Assembly: GCF_014284155.1 (NCBI RefSeq) | Contig: NZ_JACOFZ010000005.1 | Span: 186,001-250,000, forward strand | Length of the DNA: 64,000 nt | Direction: 5' to 3' | Source of the DNA: Affinundibacterium nitidum | Lineage (GTDB): Bacteria > Pseudomonadota > Gammaproteobacteria > Burkholderiales > Burkholderiaceae_D | Shown here: in pieces, positions 44,924 through 52,771 of the stretch | How the letters are laid out: each line of letters begins with the position of its first letter | How positions within the stretch are numbered: position 1 is the first letter of the stretch | Translations under genes and position numbers: made by a program | The notes under the pieces: model-generated | The model's database searches: none | Told to the model about the DNA's origin: nothing | Seen by the model: only the letters and a program-made list of their open reading frames with translations

Positions 44924-46333
44924 ATGGCATTTGTTGAGAAAAAACTCCCAGACGACGCTCCAGTTCTGGACAAGGCCTTGAATTGGGTCGACTCTCGTTT
45001 TCCACTGACTAAACTGTGGAATGATCAATGGGGTAAGTACTACGCACCGAAGAACTTTAACTTCTGGTACATTTTTGGCTCCCTCGCGATGTTGGTGTTG
45101 GTCATCCAAATCGTGACCGGTATCTTCTTGGTGATGCATTATAAACCAGATGCGAAATTGGCATTTGAATCTGTTGAATACATCATGCGCGAAGTTCCGT
45201 CCGGTTGGTTGGTGCGTTATATGCACTCAACAGGCGCATCTGCTTTCTTTATCATTGTCTACCTCCACATGACTCGCGGTCTGCTTTACGGTTCGTATCG
45301 TAAGCCACGTGAATTGATCTGGTTGTTTGGCTTTGCAATCTTCTTGTGCTTGATGGCTGAAGCTTTCTTCGGTTACCTCTTGCCATGGGGTCAAATGTCT
45401 TACTGGGGCGCACAAGTTATCGTTAACTTGTTCGGTGCTATCCCATTTATTGGTCCTGATTTGTCCTTGTGGATTCGTGGTGACTACGTGGTTTCTGATG
45501 CGACATTGAATCGCTTCTTCTCTTTCCATGTGATCGCAATTCCATTGGTATTGTTGGGCTTGGTTGTTGCTCACTTGATCGCATTGCATGAAGTCGGCTC
45601 AAACAATCCAGACGGTATCGAAATCAAAGAAAACTTAGATGCAGATGGTCACCCAGTTGATGGCGTACCTTCACATCCTTACTACACTTTCCACGATATT
45701 TTTGGCGTGACAGTGTTCTTGACGATTTTCAGCGCGGTTGTTTTCTTCGCTCCAGAAATGGGCGGTTACTTCCTCGAGTACAACAATTTTATCCCTGCGG
45801 ATTCTTTGAAAACGCCTCCGCACATTGCGCCAACTTGGTACTTCACTCCGTTCTACTCCATTTTGCGTGCAACGACTTCTGAGTTCTTGTATGTCGTGCA
45901 GTTTGGTGCAGCAGCTTATGTCGCGTTGATCTGGTTGAAATCTCAATTAGGCTTCATGACTAAAGTCGCTATTGCCGGTATCGCATTGTTGGCGATCGTT
46001 GGCATGATGCCATTCGGCTTGGATGCTAAATTCTGGGGTGTTGTATTGTTCGGTGGTTCTGTTGTGATCTTGGCTTTCTTGCCATGGTTAGACAAATCTC
46101 CAGTGAAATCGATTCGTTACCGTCCAGATTGGCACAAATACGTGTACATCGTGTTTGGTATCGCATTCGTGACTTTGGGTTACCTCGGCGTACAAGCACC
46201 GTCACCAACTGGTGAACGTATTTCCCAAGTATGCGCATTGATCTACTACGGTTTCTTCTTGTTGATGCCATGGTGGAGTGCAATGGGTGAATTCAAACCT
46301 GTGCCAAAACGCGTAACGTTTGCTGCGCATTGA
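44924..46333 (+). CDS. petB: Cytochrome b of the bc1 complex
   Basis: A 469-residue full-length cytochrome b with eight membrane helices. It carries the two heme b ligands in helices B and D (MHSTGASAFFIIVYLHM and FSFHVIAIPLVLLGLVVAHLIALHE), and the Qo-site signature is seen as PEMGGYFLE instead of canonical PEWY at the expected loop. Part of petABC. Confidence 0.96.
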   Translation: MAFVEKKLPDDAPVLDKALNWVDSRFPLTKLWNDQWGKYYAPKNFNFWYIFGSLAMLVLVIQIVTGIFLVMHYKPDAKLAFESVEYIMREVPSGWLVRYMHSTGASAFFIIVYLHMTRGLLYGSYRKPRELIWLFGFAIFLCLMAEAFFGYLLPWGQMSYWGAQVIVNLFGAIPFIGPDLSLWIRGDYVVSDATLNRFFSFHVIAIPLVLLGLVVAHLIALHEVGSNNPDGIEIKENLDADGHPVDGVPSHPYYTFHDIFGVTVFLTIFSAVVFFAPEMGGYFLEYNNFIPADSLKTPPHIAPTWYFTPFYSILRATTSEFLYVVQFGAAAYVALIWLKSQLGFMTKVAIAGIALLAIVGMMPFGLDAKFWGVVLFGGSVVILAFLPWLDKSPVKSIRYRPDWHKYVYIVFGIAFVTLGYLGVQAPSPTGERISQVCALIYYGFFLLMPWWSAMGEFKPVPKRVTFAAH

Positions 46334-46357
46334 TCAGATTAGTGAGGATGAATTAGC

Positions 46358-47122
46358 ATGAAATTACTTAAAAAACTGATCGTAGCCCTGGCATTAGCTC
46401 CAACTTTAGCTTTGGCTAACAGTGGTGGCTATCCATTGGATCGCGCACCAGAACGTACAAATGATTTGGCGGCTTTGCAAAACGGCGCTAAATTGTTCGT
46501 GAACTACTGCTTGAACTGCCATTCCGCTTCCGCGATGCGTTACAACCGCTTGCGCGATATCGGTTTGACAGAAGATCAAATCAAAAATAACTTGTTGTTC
46601 ACAGGTGAAAAAGTTGGTGAACTGATGAAAACTAGCTTGAGCGCGAAAGACGCAAAAGAATGGTTTGGTGCAGTTCCTCCAGATTTGTCCGTGATTGCAC
46701 GTGCTAAAGCTTCAGGTGAAGGCTCTGGTGCTGACTGGTTGTACACATACTTGCGTACCTACTACAAAGACGAAGGTCGTCCAACTGGTTGGAACAACAT
46801 GTTGTTCCCGAACGTTGGTATGCCGCATGCTTTGTGGGAATTGCAAGGCGTACGTGCAGCTAAGTTTGAAACAGTAGCAGACGCTCACGACAAGACAAAA
46901 ACTGAACACAAGTTTGTTGGTTTTGAAACTGTCACAGCGGGTAAATTGAGCGCGGTCGAATACGACAATGCGGTGGGTGACTTGGTCGCTTACTTGCAAT
47001 GGATGGGTGAGCCAGCACAAAACAATCGTAAGCGCTTGGGCGTTTGGGTTGTGATGTTTATGGCATTGCTGGCGACATTAGCATGGCGCTTGAACGCTTC
47101 TTACTGGAAAGAAGTGAAGTAA
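46358..47122 (+). CDS. petC: Cytochrome c1
   Basis: A 254-residue cytochrome c1 with an N-terminal signal peptide (MKLLKKLIVALALAPTLALA), a single heme c site CLNCH, axial Met in the NVGMPHALWELQG region, and a C-terminal membrane anchor (LGVWVVMFMALLATLAWRLNASYW). It passes electrons from the Rieske protein to soluble cytochrome c. Confidence 0.96.
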   Translation: MKLLKKLIVALALAPTLALANSGGYPLDRAPERTNDLAALQNGAKLFVNYCLNCHSASAMRYNRLRDIGLTEDQIKNNLLFTGEKVGELMKTSLSAKDAKEWFGAVPPDLSVIARAKASGEGSGADWLYTYLRTYYKDEGRPTGWNNMLFPNVGMPHALWELQGVRAAKFETVADAHDKTKTEHKFVGFETVTAGKLSAVEYDNAVGDLVAYLQWMGEPAQNNRKRLGVWVVMFMALLATLAWRLNASYWKEVK

Positions 47123-47232
47123 TAAAAACTTAGTAAAATCGTCGTCCGTGAATTAATCACGGATGTGTCATTCCAGGGTGAGGCGCGCTCATGACAGGCG
47201 CCTCGCCCTAATCGTTTTAAGGAACACCAACA

Positions 47233-47844
47233 ATGATGGTCCTCTACTCGGGTACTACTTGCCCATTCTCACAACGTTGCCGTCTGGTCTTATTTGAAAA
47301 AGGCATGGATTTCGAAATCCGTGATATCGACCTGTTCAACAAACCAGAAGATATTTCGACGATGAATCCATATGGGCAGGTGCCTATTTTGGTTGAGCGT
47401 GAATTGATTTTGTACGAATCCAATATCATCAATGAATACATTGATGAGCGTTTCCCGCATCCACAATTGATGCCTGCAGATCCTTTGCAACGCGCACGCG
47501 CTCGTTTGATGTTGTTCAACTTTGAAAAAGAGTTGTTTGTTCATGTCCATACTTTGGAAAATGAAAAGAACAGTGCTTCATCTAAAGTGTTGGACAAAGC
47601 TCGCGCTGAAATTCGCGATCGCTTGACACAGTTAGCTCCTTTGTTCGTGAAGAACAAATACATGTTGGGTGAAGAGTTCTCTATGCTCGACGTGGCAGTT
47701 GCTCCTTTGTTGTGGCGCTTAGATCACTACGGTATCGATCTGTCTAAGACAGCAGCACCGTTGTTGAAATATGCAGAACGTATCTTTTCTCGTCCGGCAT
47801 ATATCGAAGCGTTGACGCCGTCTGAGAAAGTAATGCGTCGTTAA
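47233..47844 (+). CDS. sspA: Stringent starvation protein A
   Basis: A 203-residue GST-fold protein that binds RNA polymerase and affects stress and stationary-phase transcription. Start MVLYSGTTCPFSQRCRLVLFEKGMDFEI, then MNPYGQVPILVERELILYESNIINEYIDERFPHPQLMP, are family hallmarks. It is followed by sspB, the usual pair downstream of petABC. Confidence 0.96.
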   Translation: MMVLYSGTTCPFSQRCRLVLFEKGMDFEIRDIDLFNKPEDISTMNPYGQVPILVERELILYESNIINEYIDERFPHPQLMPADPLQRARARLMLFNFEKELFVHVHTLENEKNSASSKVLDKARAEIRDRLTQLAPLFVKNKYMLGEEFSMLDVAVAPLLWRLDHYGIDLSKTAAPLLKYAERIFSRPAYIEALTPSEKVMRR

Positions 47845-47916
47845 GCAGTCTAGGCTCGTTCGCTCTTATTTTGAGCGAACGACTGATGTGAATGGTTTTT
47901 CTGAAAGTAGTGAAGC

Positions 47917-48393
47917 ATGCCTGAAATTTCCACCAAGCCGTATTTGTTGCGAGCCATTTATGAATGGTGCACCGACAATGGTTTTACACCTTACCTCTCA
48001 GTAAAGGTGACGGCCGGTGTGCAAGTTCCTATGGAGTTTGTACGCAAAGGTGAAATCGTGTTGAATGTGAGCTTCACGGCGACCAGTGGACTCAAGATGG
48101 ACAATGATGCCATCACTTTCAGAGCACGTTTTGGTGGTGTGTCTCGTGAGATTTATGTGCCAGTTGCGAATGTGCAAGCAATTTTTGCTAGCGAAAATGG
48201 TCAGGGTATGGTGTTTGATGCGGTCGAAGAAGAACTCTTGGCAGCAGTTGAACCAGAAGCACCGAAGCCTGGTTTAGGCCTTGCAGCAGTCACTTCATCT
48301 CCAGATTTGCCTGAGAAAAATGGTGATGCTGAAAAAATTTCGCAAGAAACGCAAAAAAAATCAGAAAAACCTTCCCTAAAAATCATAAAGTAG
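47917..48393 (+). CDS. sspB: ClpXP protease specificity-enhancing factor SspB
   Basis: A 158-residue adaptor that delivers ssrA-tagged proteins to ClpXP. The N-terminal domain (STKPYLLRAIYEWCTDNGFTPYL ... MEFVRKGEIVLNVSFTATSGL) is intact. A flexible linker leads to a short C-terminal ClpX-binding tail (KPSLKIIK). Confidence 0.95.
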   Translation: MPEISTKPYLLRAIYEWCTDNGFTPYLSVKVTAGVQVPMEFVRKGEIVLNVSFTATSGLKMDNDAITFRARFGGVSREIYVPVANVQAIFASENGQGMVFDAVEEELLAAVEPEAPKPGLGLAAVTSSPDLPEKNGDAEKISQETQKKSEKPSLKIIK

Positions 48394-48395
48394 TC

Positions 48396-48401
48396 TATAA
48401 T
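48396..48401 (+). promoter_or_regulatory. Possible -10 box for tRNA-Thr
   Basis: TATAAT lies just after the sspB stop and 60 bp before the tRNA gene. No good -35 at the ideal spacing was found, so cotranscription with sspB remains possible. Confidence 0.35.
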
Positions 48402-48461
48402 TTTGTTCTTCAAGATTCGTTGCAAAACAAACGTAATGCAGCAAAAATTGAAACGATTTCC

Positions 48462-48537
48462 GCCGGCTTAGCTCACTTGGTAGAGCAGTTGACTTGTAAT
48501 CATCAGGTAGCCAGTTCGATTCCGGCAGCCGGCACCA
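48462..48537 (+). tRNA. tRNA-Thr (anticodon UGU)
   Basis: A complete 76-nt tRNA: acceptor GCCGGCT/AGCCGGC, D arm GCTC...GAGC with GG in the loop, anticodon loop CTTGTAA (anticodon TGT, codon ACA), T arm with GTTCGATTC, discriminator A and an encoded CCA. It contrasts with the two defective tRNA-like RNAs at 14768-14888. Confidence 0.97.
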
Positions 48538-48540
48538 ATA

Positions 48541-48575
48541 AAAAGACCTAAACATGAAAATGTTTAGGTCTTTTT
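48541..48575 (+). terminator. Intrinsic terminator after tRNA-Thr
   Basis: AAAAGACCTAAACAT and ATGTTTAGGTCTTTT form a perfect 15-bp stem closed by a GAAA tetraloop and ending in a U run. It starts three bases after the tRNA CCA. Confidence 0.95.
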
Positions 48576-48662
48576 CATTTTGTGCGATTGATTTTATGTG
48601 ACGACACGATCAGGGTAGACTTCTCGTGCACATCTTCGTGCAAACCACCCTTAGGTTGTCGT

Positions 48663-49514
48663 TCAAGCTTCTGTTTCAGCGATTAAGCGTGCACTCCCTG
48701 TCACACGTATTGATGTACCAATCTCAGACTTTATTTCCGCATGAATAATGGAGCGCATTCCCATGTCTTCACCTTGAATAAGTGTAATCTTCCCGCCATG
48801 TGGCCACGCTATATCTCTTAGGTAACCAGCAAAAGCGGCACTGGCTGCACCCGTCGCTGGGTCTTCATATACGCCACCAGAGGCAAAAGCATTACGGCTG
48901 TGAAAAAGTTGATCGCCCTCGCTGCACACAAGCATAACCGTGACTAAGCCGTGTTTTGTCATCAGGACCCGACCAGCTTCAAGTGAATAAGTCATTGAGC
49001 GTAAAGTATCTCTGGAGTGAAGTGCGAGAACCACATGGTCTGCACCAGCATGAATCCATGCTGGCGGGATGCGGGTATCAAGGTCTTCGCGCTTGAGCCC
49101 AAATAAGGCCAAAACTTCTGCCAACATCGCTGAGGTCACGGGCGCACTGCGAGTTGGCGGCGACTGCAGTGCCGCTTGAATTTCATCACGCTCATTTTGT
49201 CCTTCGACACTAATCCGATTTTGAGCCAGTTGTAGCTTGAATTCGCCATTGCCATGAACTCGCGCTAGGATCGCGGCCAAGGCGATAGTGGCGTGTCCGC
49301 AAAAAGGGACTTCCGATTCGGGTGAGTAGTAGCGTACTAACCATTCACCTTGATGGGGGCAAGCGAACACGGTTTCTGAATAGCCGACTGATTTGGCTAA
49401 TTGCTGCATCTCTGTCGCCGTCGGTAAAGAGTCCGCAACATAAACGCCTGCGGGATTCCCGCCAGTAAGGCCATCAGCGAACGCAGCTACCCGATAGAAT
49501 GAACTCGTCTTCAT
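48663..49514 (-). CDS. PhzF-family isomerase-like protein
   Basis: A 283-residue protein of the PhzF/diaminopimelate-epimerase-like fold. Characteristic parts: FADGLTGGNPAGVYV near the start, KSVGYSETVF with the catalytic-type glutamate, YYSPESEVPFCGHATIALAAIL, and GGVYEDPATGAASAAFAGYL. Family members act as isomerases but most have unknown substrates. It is alone on the minus strand and converges with the tRNA terminator. Confidence 0.85.
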   Translation of the reverse strand: MKTSSFYRVAAFADGLTGGNPAGVYVADSLPTATEMQQLAKSVGYSETVFACPHQGEWLVRYYSPESEVPFCGHATIALAAILARVHGNGEFKLQLAQNRISVEGQNERDEIQAALQSPPTRSAPVTSAMLAEVLALFGLKREDLDTRIPPAWIHAGADHVVLALHSRDTLRSMTYSLEAGRVLMTKHGLVTVMLVCSEGDQLFHSRNAFASGGVYEDPATGAASAAFAGYLRDIAWPHGGKITLIQGEDMGMRSIIHAEIKSEIGTSIRVTGSARLIAETEA

Positions 49515-49603
49515 ACTTTCCTCTTTGGTTTATTCAATAAATTGCTTCAGGCCAATAACTTTCGCGGGGGAAATGCATCTGCTTCGGCAACGTATTTCGG
49601 AGC

Positions 49604-50188
49604 TTACGTGCCTTCCTTGAGGCCGCTCCAACGCGGAGCGAGTTGATGCTCTATCTGGAATAAGTCCAAAACCCGGGCAATACTGTGATCGACCATCTCG
49701 TCGATTGAGCTTGGTCGGTGATAGAAGTTGGGAAGAGGAGGGAAGATAATGCCACCCATCTCAGTGACTGCGGTCATATTGCGTAAATGCGCAAGATTGA
49801 ATGGTGTTTCACGCACCATGAGTACCAAGCGACGGCGCTCCTTCAAAACGACATCCGCAGCACGTGTAATCAGGTTATCGGCGAAGCCGTGAGCCACGGC
49901 AGCCAAAGTCTTCATGGAGCAAGGAGCGATGATCATGCCATCTGACTGGAATGATCCGCTTGCAATACTCGCTCCGACATCACGTACCGAGTGCACGACA
50001 TGTGCAAGTACTTCAACGTCTTTGCGTTTAAGTTCGAGCTCTTGGTGAATGTTGAGAACGCCGGCATCGGAAATCATTAAATGTGTCTCAATACCTGGAA
50101 GCGTGCGCAAATGCTGTAACAATCGCACGCCATAAACAGCTCCAGTGGCACCGGTAATGGCAACAATGATGCGCACTGGTTTGTTCAT
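49604..50188 (-). CDS. ubiX: Flavin prenyltransferase UbiX
   Basis: A 194-residue UbiX/Pad1 enzyme that prenylates FMN to make the cofactor of UbiD decarboxylases in ubiquinone synthesis. Conserved: AITGATGAVYGVRLLQHL, GSFQSDGMIIAPCSMKTLAAVAHG, LIVRAADVVLKERR-like LITRAADVVLKERRRLVLMVRETPFN and PPLPNFYHRP. It follows grxD by 8 bp in the same operon. ubiD is not in the window. Confidence 0.94.
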   Translation of the reverse strand: MNKPVRIIVAITGATGAVYGVRLLQHLRTLPGIETHLMISDAGVLNIHQELELKRKDVEVLAHVVHSVRDVGASIASGSFQSDGMIIAPCSMKTLAAVAHGFADNLITRAADVVLKERRRLVLMVRETPFNLAHLRNMTAVTEMGGIIFPPLPNFYHRPSSIDEMVDHSIARVLDLFQIEHQLAPRWSGLKEGT

Positions 50189-50196
50189 AAGTAAGC

Positions 50197-50508
50197 TTAG
50201 CCTTTGATCAAAGCTTGCAATTCGCCGTTTTCGAACATTTCGTTCATGATGTCAGAACCACCAATGAACTCGCCTTTAATGTAGAGCTGAGGAATGGTTG
50301 GCCAGTTAGAAAATTCTTTGATGCCTTGGCGTACGGCCGCATCTTCCAATACATTAATTGTGACCAAGTTTTCAACGCCACTTGCCTTCAACAATTGAAT
50401 AGCACGACCAGAAAAGCCGCATTGCGGAAATTGCGCAGTACCTTTCATGAACAAAACCACAGGGTTTTGCGTGACTGTTTCTTTGATCCAAACTTGTACG
50501 TCGCTCAT
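50197..50508 (-). CDS. grxD: Monothiol glutaredoxin
   Basis: A 103-residue CGFS-type glutaredoxin that carries Fe-S clusters. The motif [50 protein letters not shown] and length all fit Grx4. In Burkholderiales grxD usually follows prmC and precedes ubiX; here prmC is 5 kb away (55836-56678), so the cluster has been split by the oxygenase/tex block. Confidence 0.96.
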   Translation of the reverse strand: MSDVQVWIKETVTQNPVVLFMKGTAQFPQCGFSGRAIQLLKASGVENLVTINVLEDAAVRQGIKEFSNWPTIPQLYIKGEFIGGSDIMNEMFENGELQALIKG

Positions 50509-50766
50509 GATGCATCCTTCATAGATAAAAATACGATGGCAGCATTATAAAGGAAAAGCGAAAAACGCTTTGATTGCATGTGGATTAGACCTTCGCTCCT
50601 TTTGATTGTCAAAATACTTACGAATCTGGCGGCACGCATGAGAAAGTTAAATTTTCGCGCCAGCGTTCGACCGTTCGCGACATGCTTTTGCAAATTGTCG
50701 CAAATAATTTAAAGGGACAGATCTTCAATTTAGGCTACAGACCTACACCCACATATTGGAGGTCTC

Positions 50767-51192
50767 ATGAAAAATCCTAAATACATCCTTTTATCCTTGA
50801 TGTTGACATCTGCTTTGTTCGCCGTGCAGGCTTGGGCCGGTGATTTAACGGTCGAGGTAATCGGTATTGCGCAAGCCAAAGGAGATGTTCAAGTTGCTTT
50901 GTTCGACCAACAAGGGCAATGGTTGCGTAAAGCGGTAGCAAGCAAAAAGGTAGTCGCTGCCGAAGGAAAAGTTGAAATCGTTTTTGAGAATCTGCCGGAC
51001 GGCGAGTATGGCTTGTCCGTTTTCCATGATCTCAATAGTAATGGCAAACTCGATATGAATATGATCGGTATCCCAACTGAGCCTTATGGGTTTAGTAATG
51101 ATGCGGCAGGCAGTTTTGGGCCACCTTCATTTGCCGACGCAAAAGTGAAGTTGGAACAAAGCAAAAAAACGATTTCCATTCGCCTTAATTAG
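50767..51192 (+). CDS. DUF2141 secreted protein
   Basis: A 141-residue DUF2141 protein with a signal peptide (cleavage near VQAWA, residue 24). The core DVQVALFDQQGQWL ... FENLPDGEYGLSVFHDLNSNGKLDMNMIGIPTEPYGFSNDA is typical. The function is unknown; family genes often adjoin carotenoid-related genes, and here a carotenoid oxygenase follows after 9 bp. Confidence 0.9.
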   Translation: MKNPKYILLSLMLTSALFAVQAWAGDLTVEVIGIAQAKGDVQVALFDQQGQWLRKAVASKKVVAAEGKVEIVFENLPDGEYGLSVFHDLNSNGKLDMNMIGIPTEPYGFSNDAAGSFGPPSFADAKVKLEQSKKTISIRLN

Positions 51193-51201
51193 GAGCAGGT
51201 C

Positions 51202-52701
51202 ATGAACCGCCGCCTCTTTTTTCAGGGCATGGGCACCTTAATAGGTGCAAGCATTCTGCCCAGACTAACACGTGCCCAATCTGTAGCTGGCATTGGCCTG
51301 TCTAAAGACTTGTTTCAAGCCAACGCTGTTTTGACGCCAGTACGGGGATATCGTGGACAAGATGTGCGCTGTGACCACGCTTGGATCGAAGGGAAAATGC
51401 CGAGCGATTTGCGTGGTGATTTCTTCAGAAATGGCCCGGGCCAGTTCGAACGTGGTGGGCAGCGATACCATCATTGGTTTGATGGCGACGGCATGGTACA
51501 TGCTTGGCGGTTTACCGACCAAGGCGTTTCACATCAAGCGCGTTTTGTTCGAACAAAAAAATTCGTCGCTGAACAGCAAGCGGGGGAATTTTTGGTACCA
51601 GCATTTGGAACCGCGATTAAACCAAAAATACCCCTACGTTCGTCCGACACCATGAACACTGCGAATACCAATGTGATCAAAATGGAGGGACGATTGTATG
51701 CGCTATGGGAAGGTGGTTCTGCCCATGCGATGAATGCGCAAAGTTTAGATACTGAAGGGCTGGTGACATGGTCCGATGAGTTAGCAGGGATGCCTTTTTC
51801 AGCGCATCCGAAAGTCGAGCCTGATGGCACCATGTGGAACTTCGGCACAATGATGGGGAAACTCATTCTGTATCAATTTTCCAAGCAGGGAAAATTGGTT
51901 CAGCATCATGTGATGAATGCGCCGAATTCAGCCATGGTGCACGATTTTGTGATTTCGCAAAATCATCTCGTTTTTCTCTTTTCACCCATTAGCTTAAATG
52001 TGGAGGCTGTGCGCTCTGGTCAAAGTATGGTTGATGCCATGGAATGGAATGCACAAGAATCGACCAAGGTATTGGTGATCGAAAAAGCCGATTTTAGTCG
52101 AACCACCTTGATAGAATTGCCCGCTATGATGCTCTTTCATTTTGGTAATGCTTGGGAGGAAGATCAAACGATACATCTCGATTTCGTGAAAAGTAAGGAT
52201 CTTGGTAACTTTAAAGAGTGGATGCCCAAAATGATGCAAGGGCAAGATATCAAGCACGATGTAGCAACCCCTGCCTTTCTGCAAATTGATCTCAGAAACA
52301 AGCGCATTAAGCTCAGCGAACGCAGCGAAGTTGTCGAATTTCCTCGTGTTGATCCGAGAGTGGTCGCACAGCGAAATCGTTTTTTGTTTTATCCGTTTGC
52401 CGCAGCATCCGCGCAAAATGATGCGCTGAATGGCGTCATGCGTTTAGACCTTCAAACTGGCAAGACGGATCAATTTGATTTTGGAACACGTATGCGGTTA
52501 GAAGAGCACGTGGTCGTCCCTAAAGCAGGCTCGCGCAGAGAAGCGGAAGTTTGGTTGGTCGGCGTGGGCTTCGATGTGCAGAGGCAAACAAGTTTTGCGA
52601 GTGTCTTCGATGGAGAAAATCTTGCGGCTGGCCCTGTCGCATTAGCGCATTTGCCGTATTGGACGCCACATTGTTTTCACGGGAACTTTTACTCAGTCTG
52701 A
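51202..52701 (+). CDS. Carotenoid cleavage oxygenase family protein with probable Tat signal
   Basis: A 499-residue RPE65/CCD-type non-heme iron dioxygenase. The four iron-binding histidines are assignable: H202 (SAHPKVEPDG), H247 (MVHDFVIS), H313 (LFHFGNAWEE) and H493 (HGNF near the C-terminus). The N-terminus MNRRLFFQGMGTLIGASILP followed by LTRAQ looks like a twin-arginine signal with cleavage after residue 25, which is uncommon for this family and implies a periplasmic enzyme. Substrate could be a carotenoid, stilbene or lignin-derived alkene; no carotenoid synthesis genes are in the window. Cotranscribed with the DUF2141 gene. Confidence 0.88.
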   Translation: MNRRLFFQGMGTLIGASILPRLTRAQSVAGIGLSKDLFQANAVLTPVRGYRGQDVRCDHAWIEGKMPSDLRGDFFRNGPGQFERGGQRYHHWFDGDGMVHAWRFTDQGVSHQARFVRTKKFVAEQQAGEFLVPAFGTAIKPKIPLRSSDTMNTANTNVIKMEGRLYALWEGGSAHAMNAQSLDTEGLVTWSDELAGMPFSAHPKVEPDGTMWNFGTMMGKLILYQFSKQGKLVQHHVMNAPNSAMVHDFVISQNHLVFLFSPISLNVEAVRSGQSMVDAMEWNAQESTKVLVIEKADFSRTTLIELPAMMLFHFGNAWEEDQTIHLDFVKSKDLGNFKEWMPKMMQGQDIKHDVATPAFLQIDLRNKRIKLSERSEVVEFPRVDPRVVAQRNRFLFYPFAAASAQNDALNGVMRLDLQTGKTDQFDFGTRMRLEEHVVVPKAGSRREAEVWLVGVGFDVQRQTSFASVFDGENLAAGPVALAHLPYWTPHCFHGNFYSV

Positions 52702-52727
52702 GCACTGATGATGACAATGTGAGAGAG

Positions 52728-52756
52728 AAGTGAAGGCGCACTATCGGCCTTCACTT
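52728..52756. terminator. Hairpin between the convergent oxygenase and tex genes
   Basis: AAGTGAAGGC pairs perfectly with GCCTTCACTT (10 bp, 9-nt loop) in the 70-bp gap between converging genes. The T run on the plus strand is short (TTTC), so it is a moderate candidate for a bidirectional terminator. Confidence 0.5.
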
Positions 52757-52771
52757 TCACTTGAGATACGA

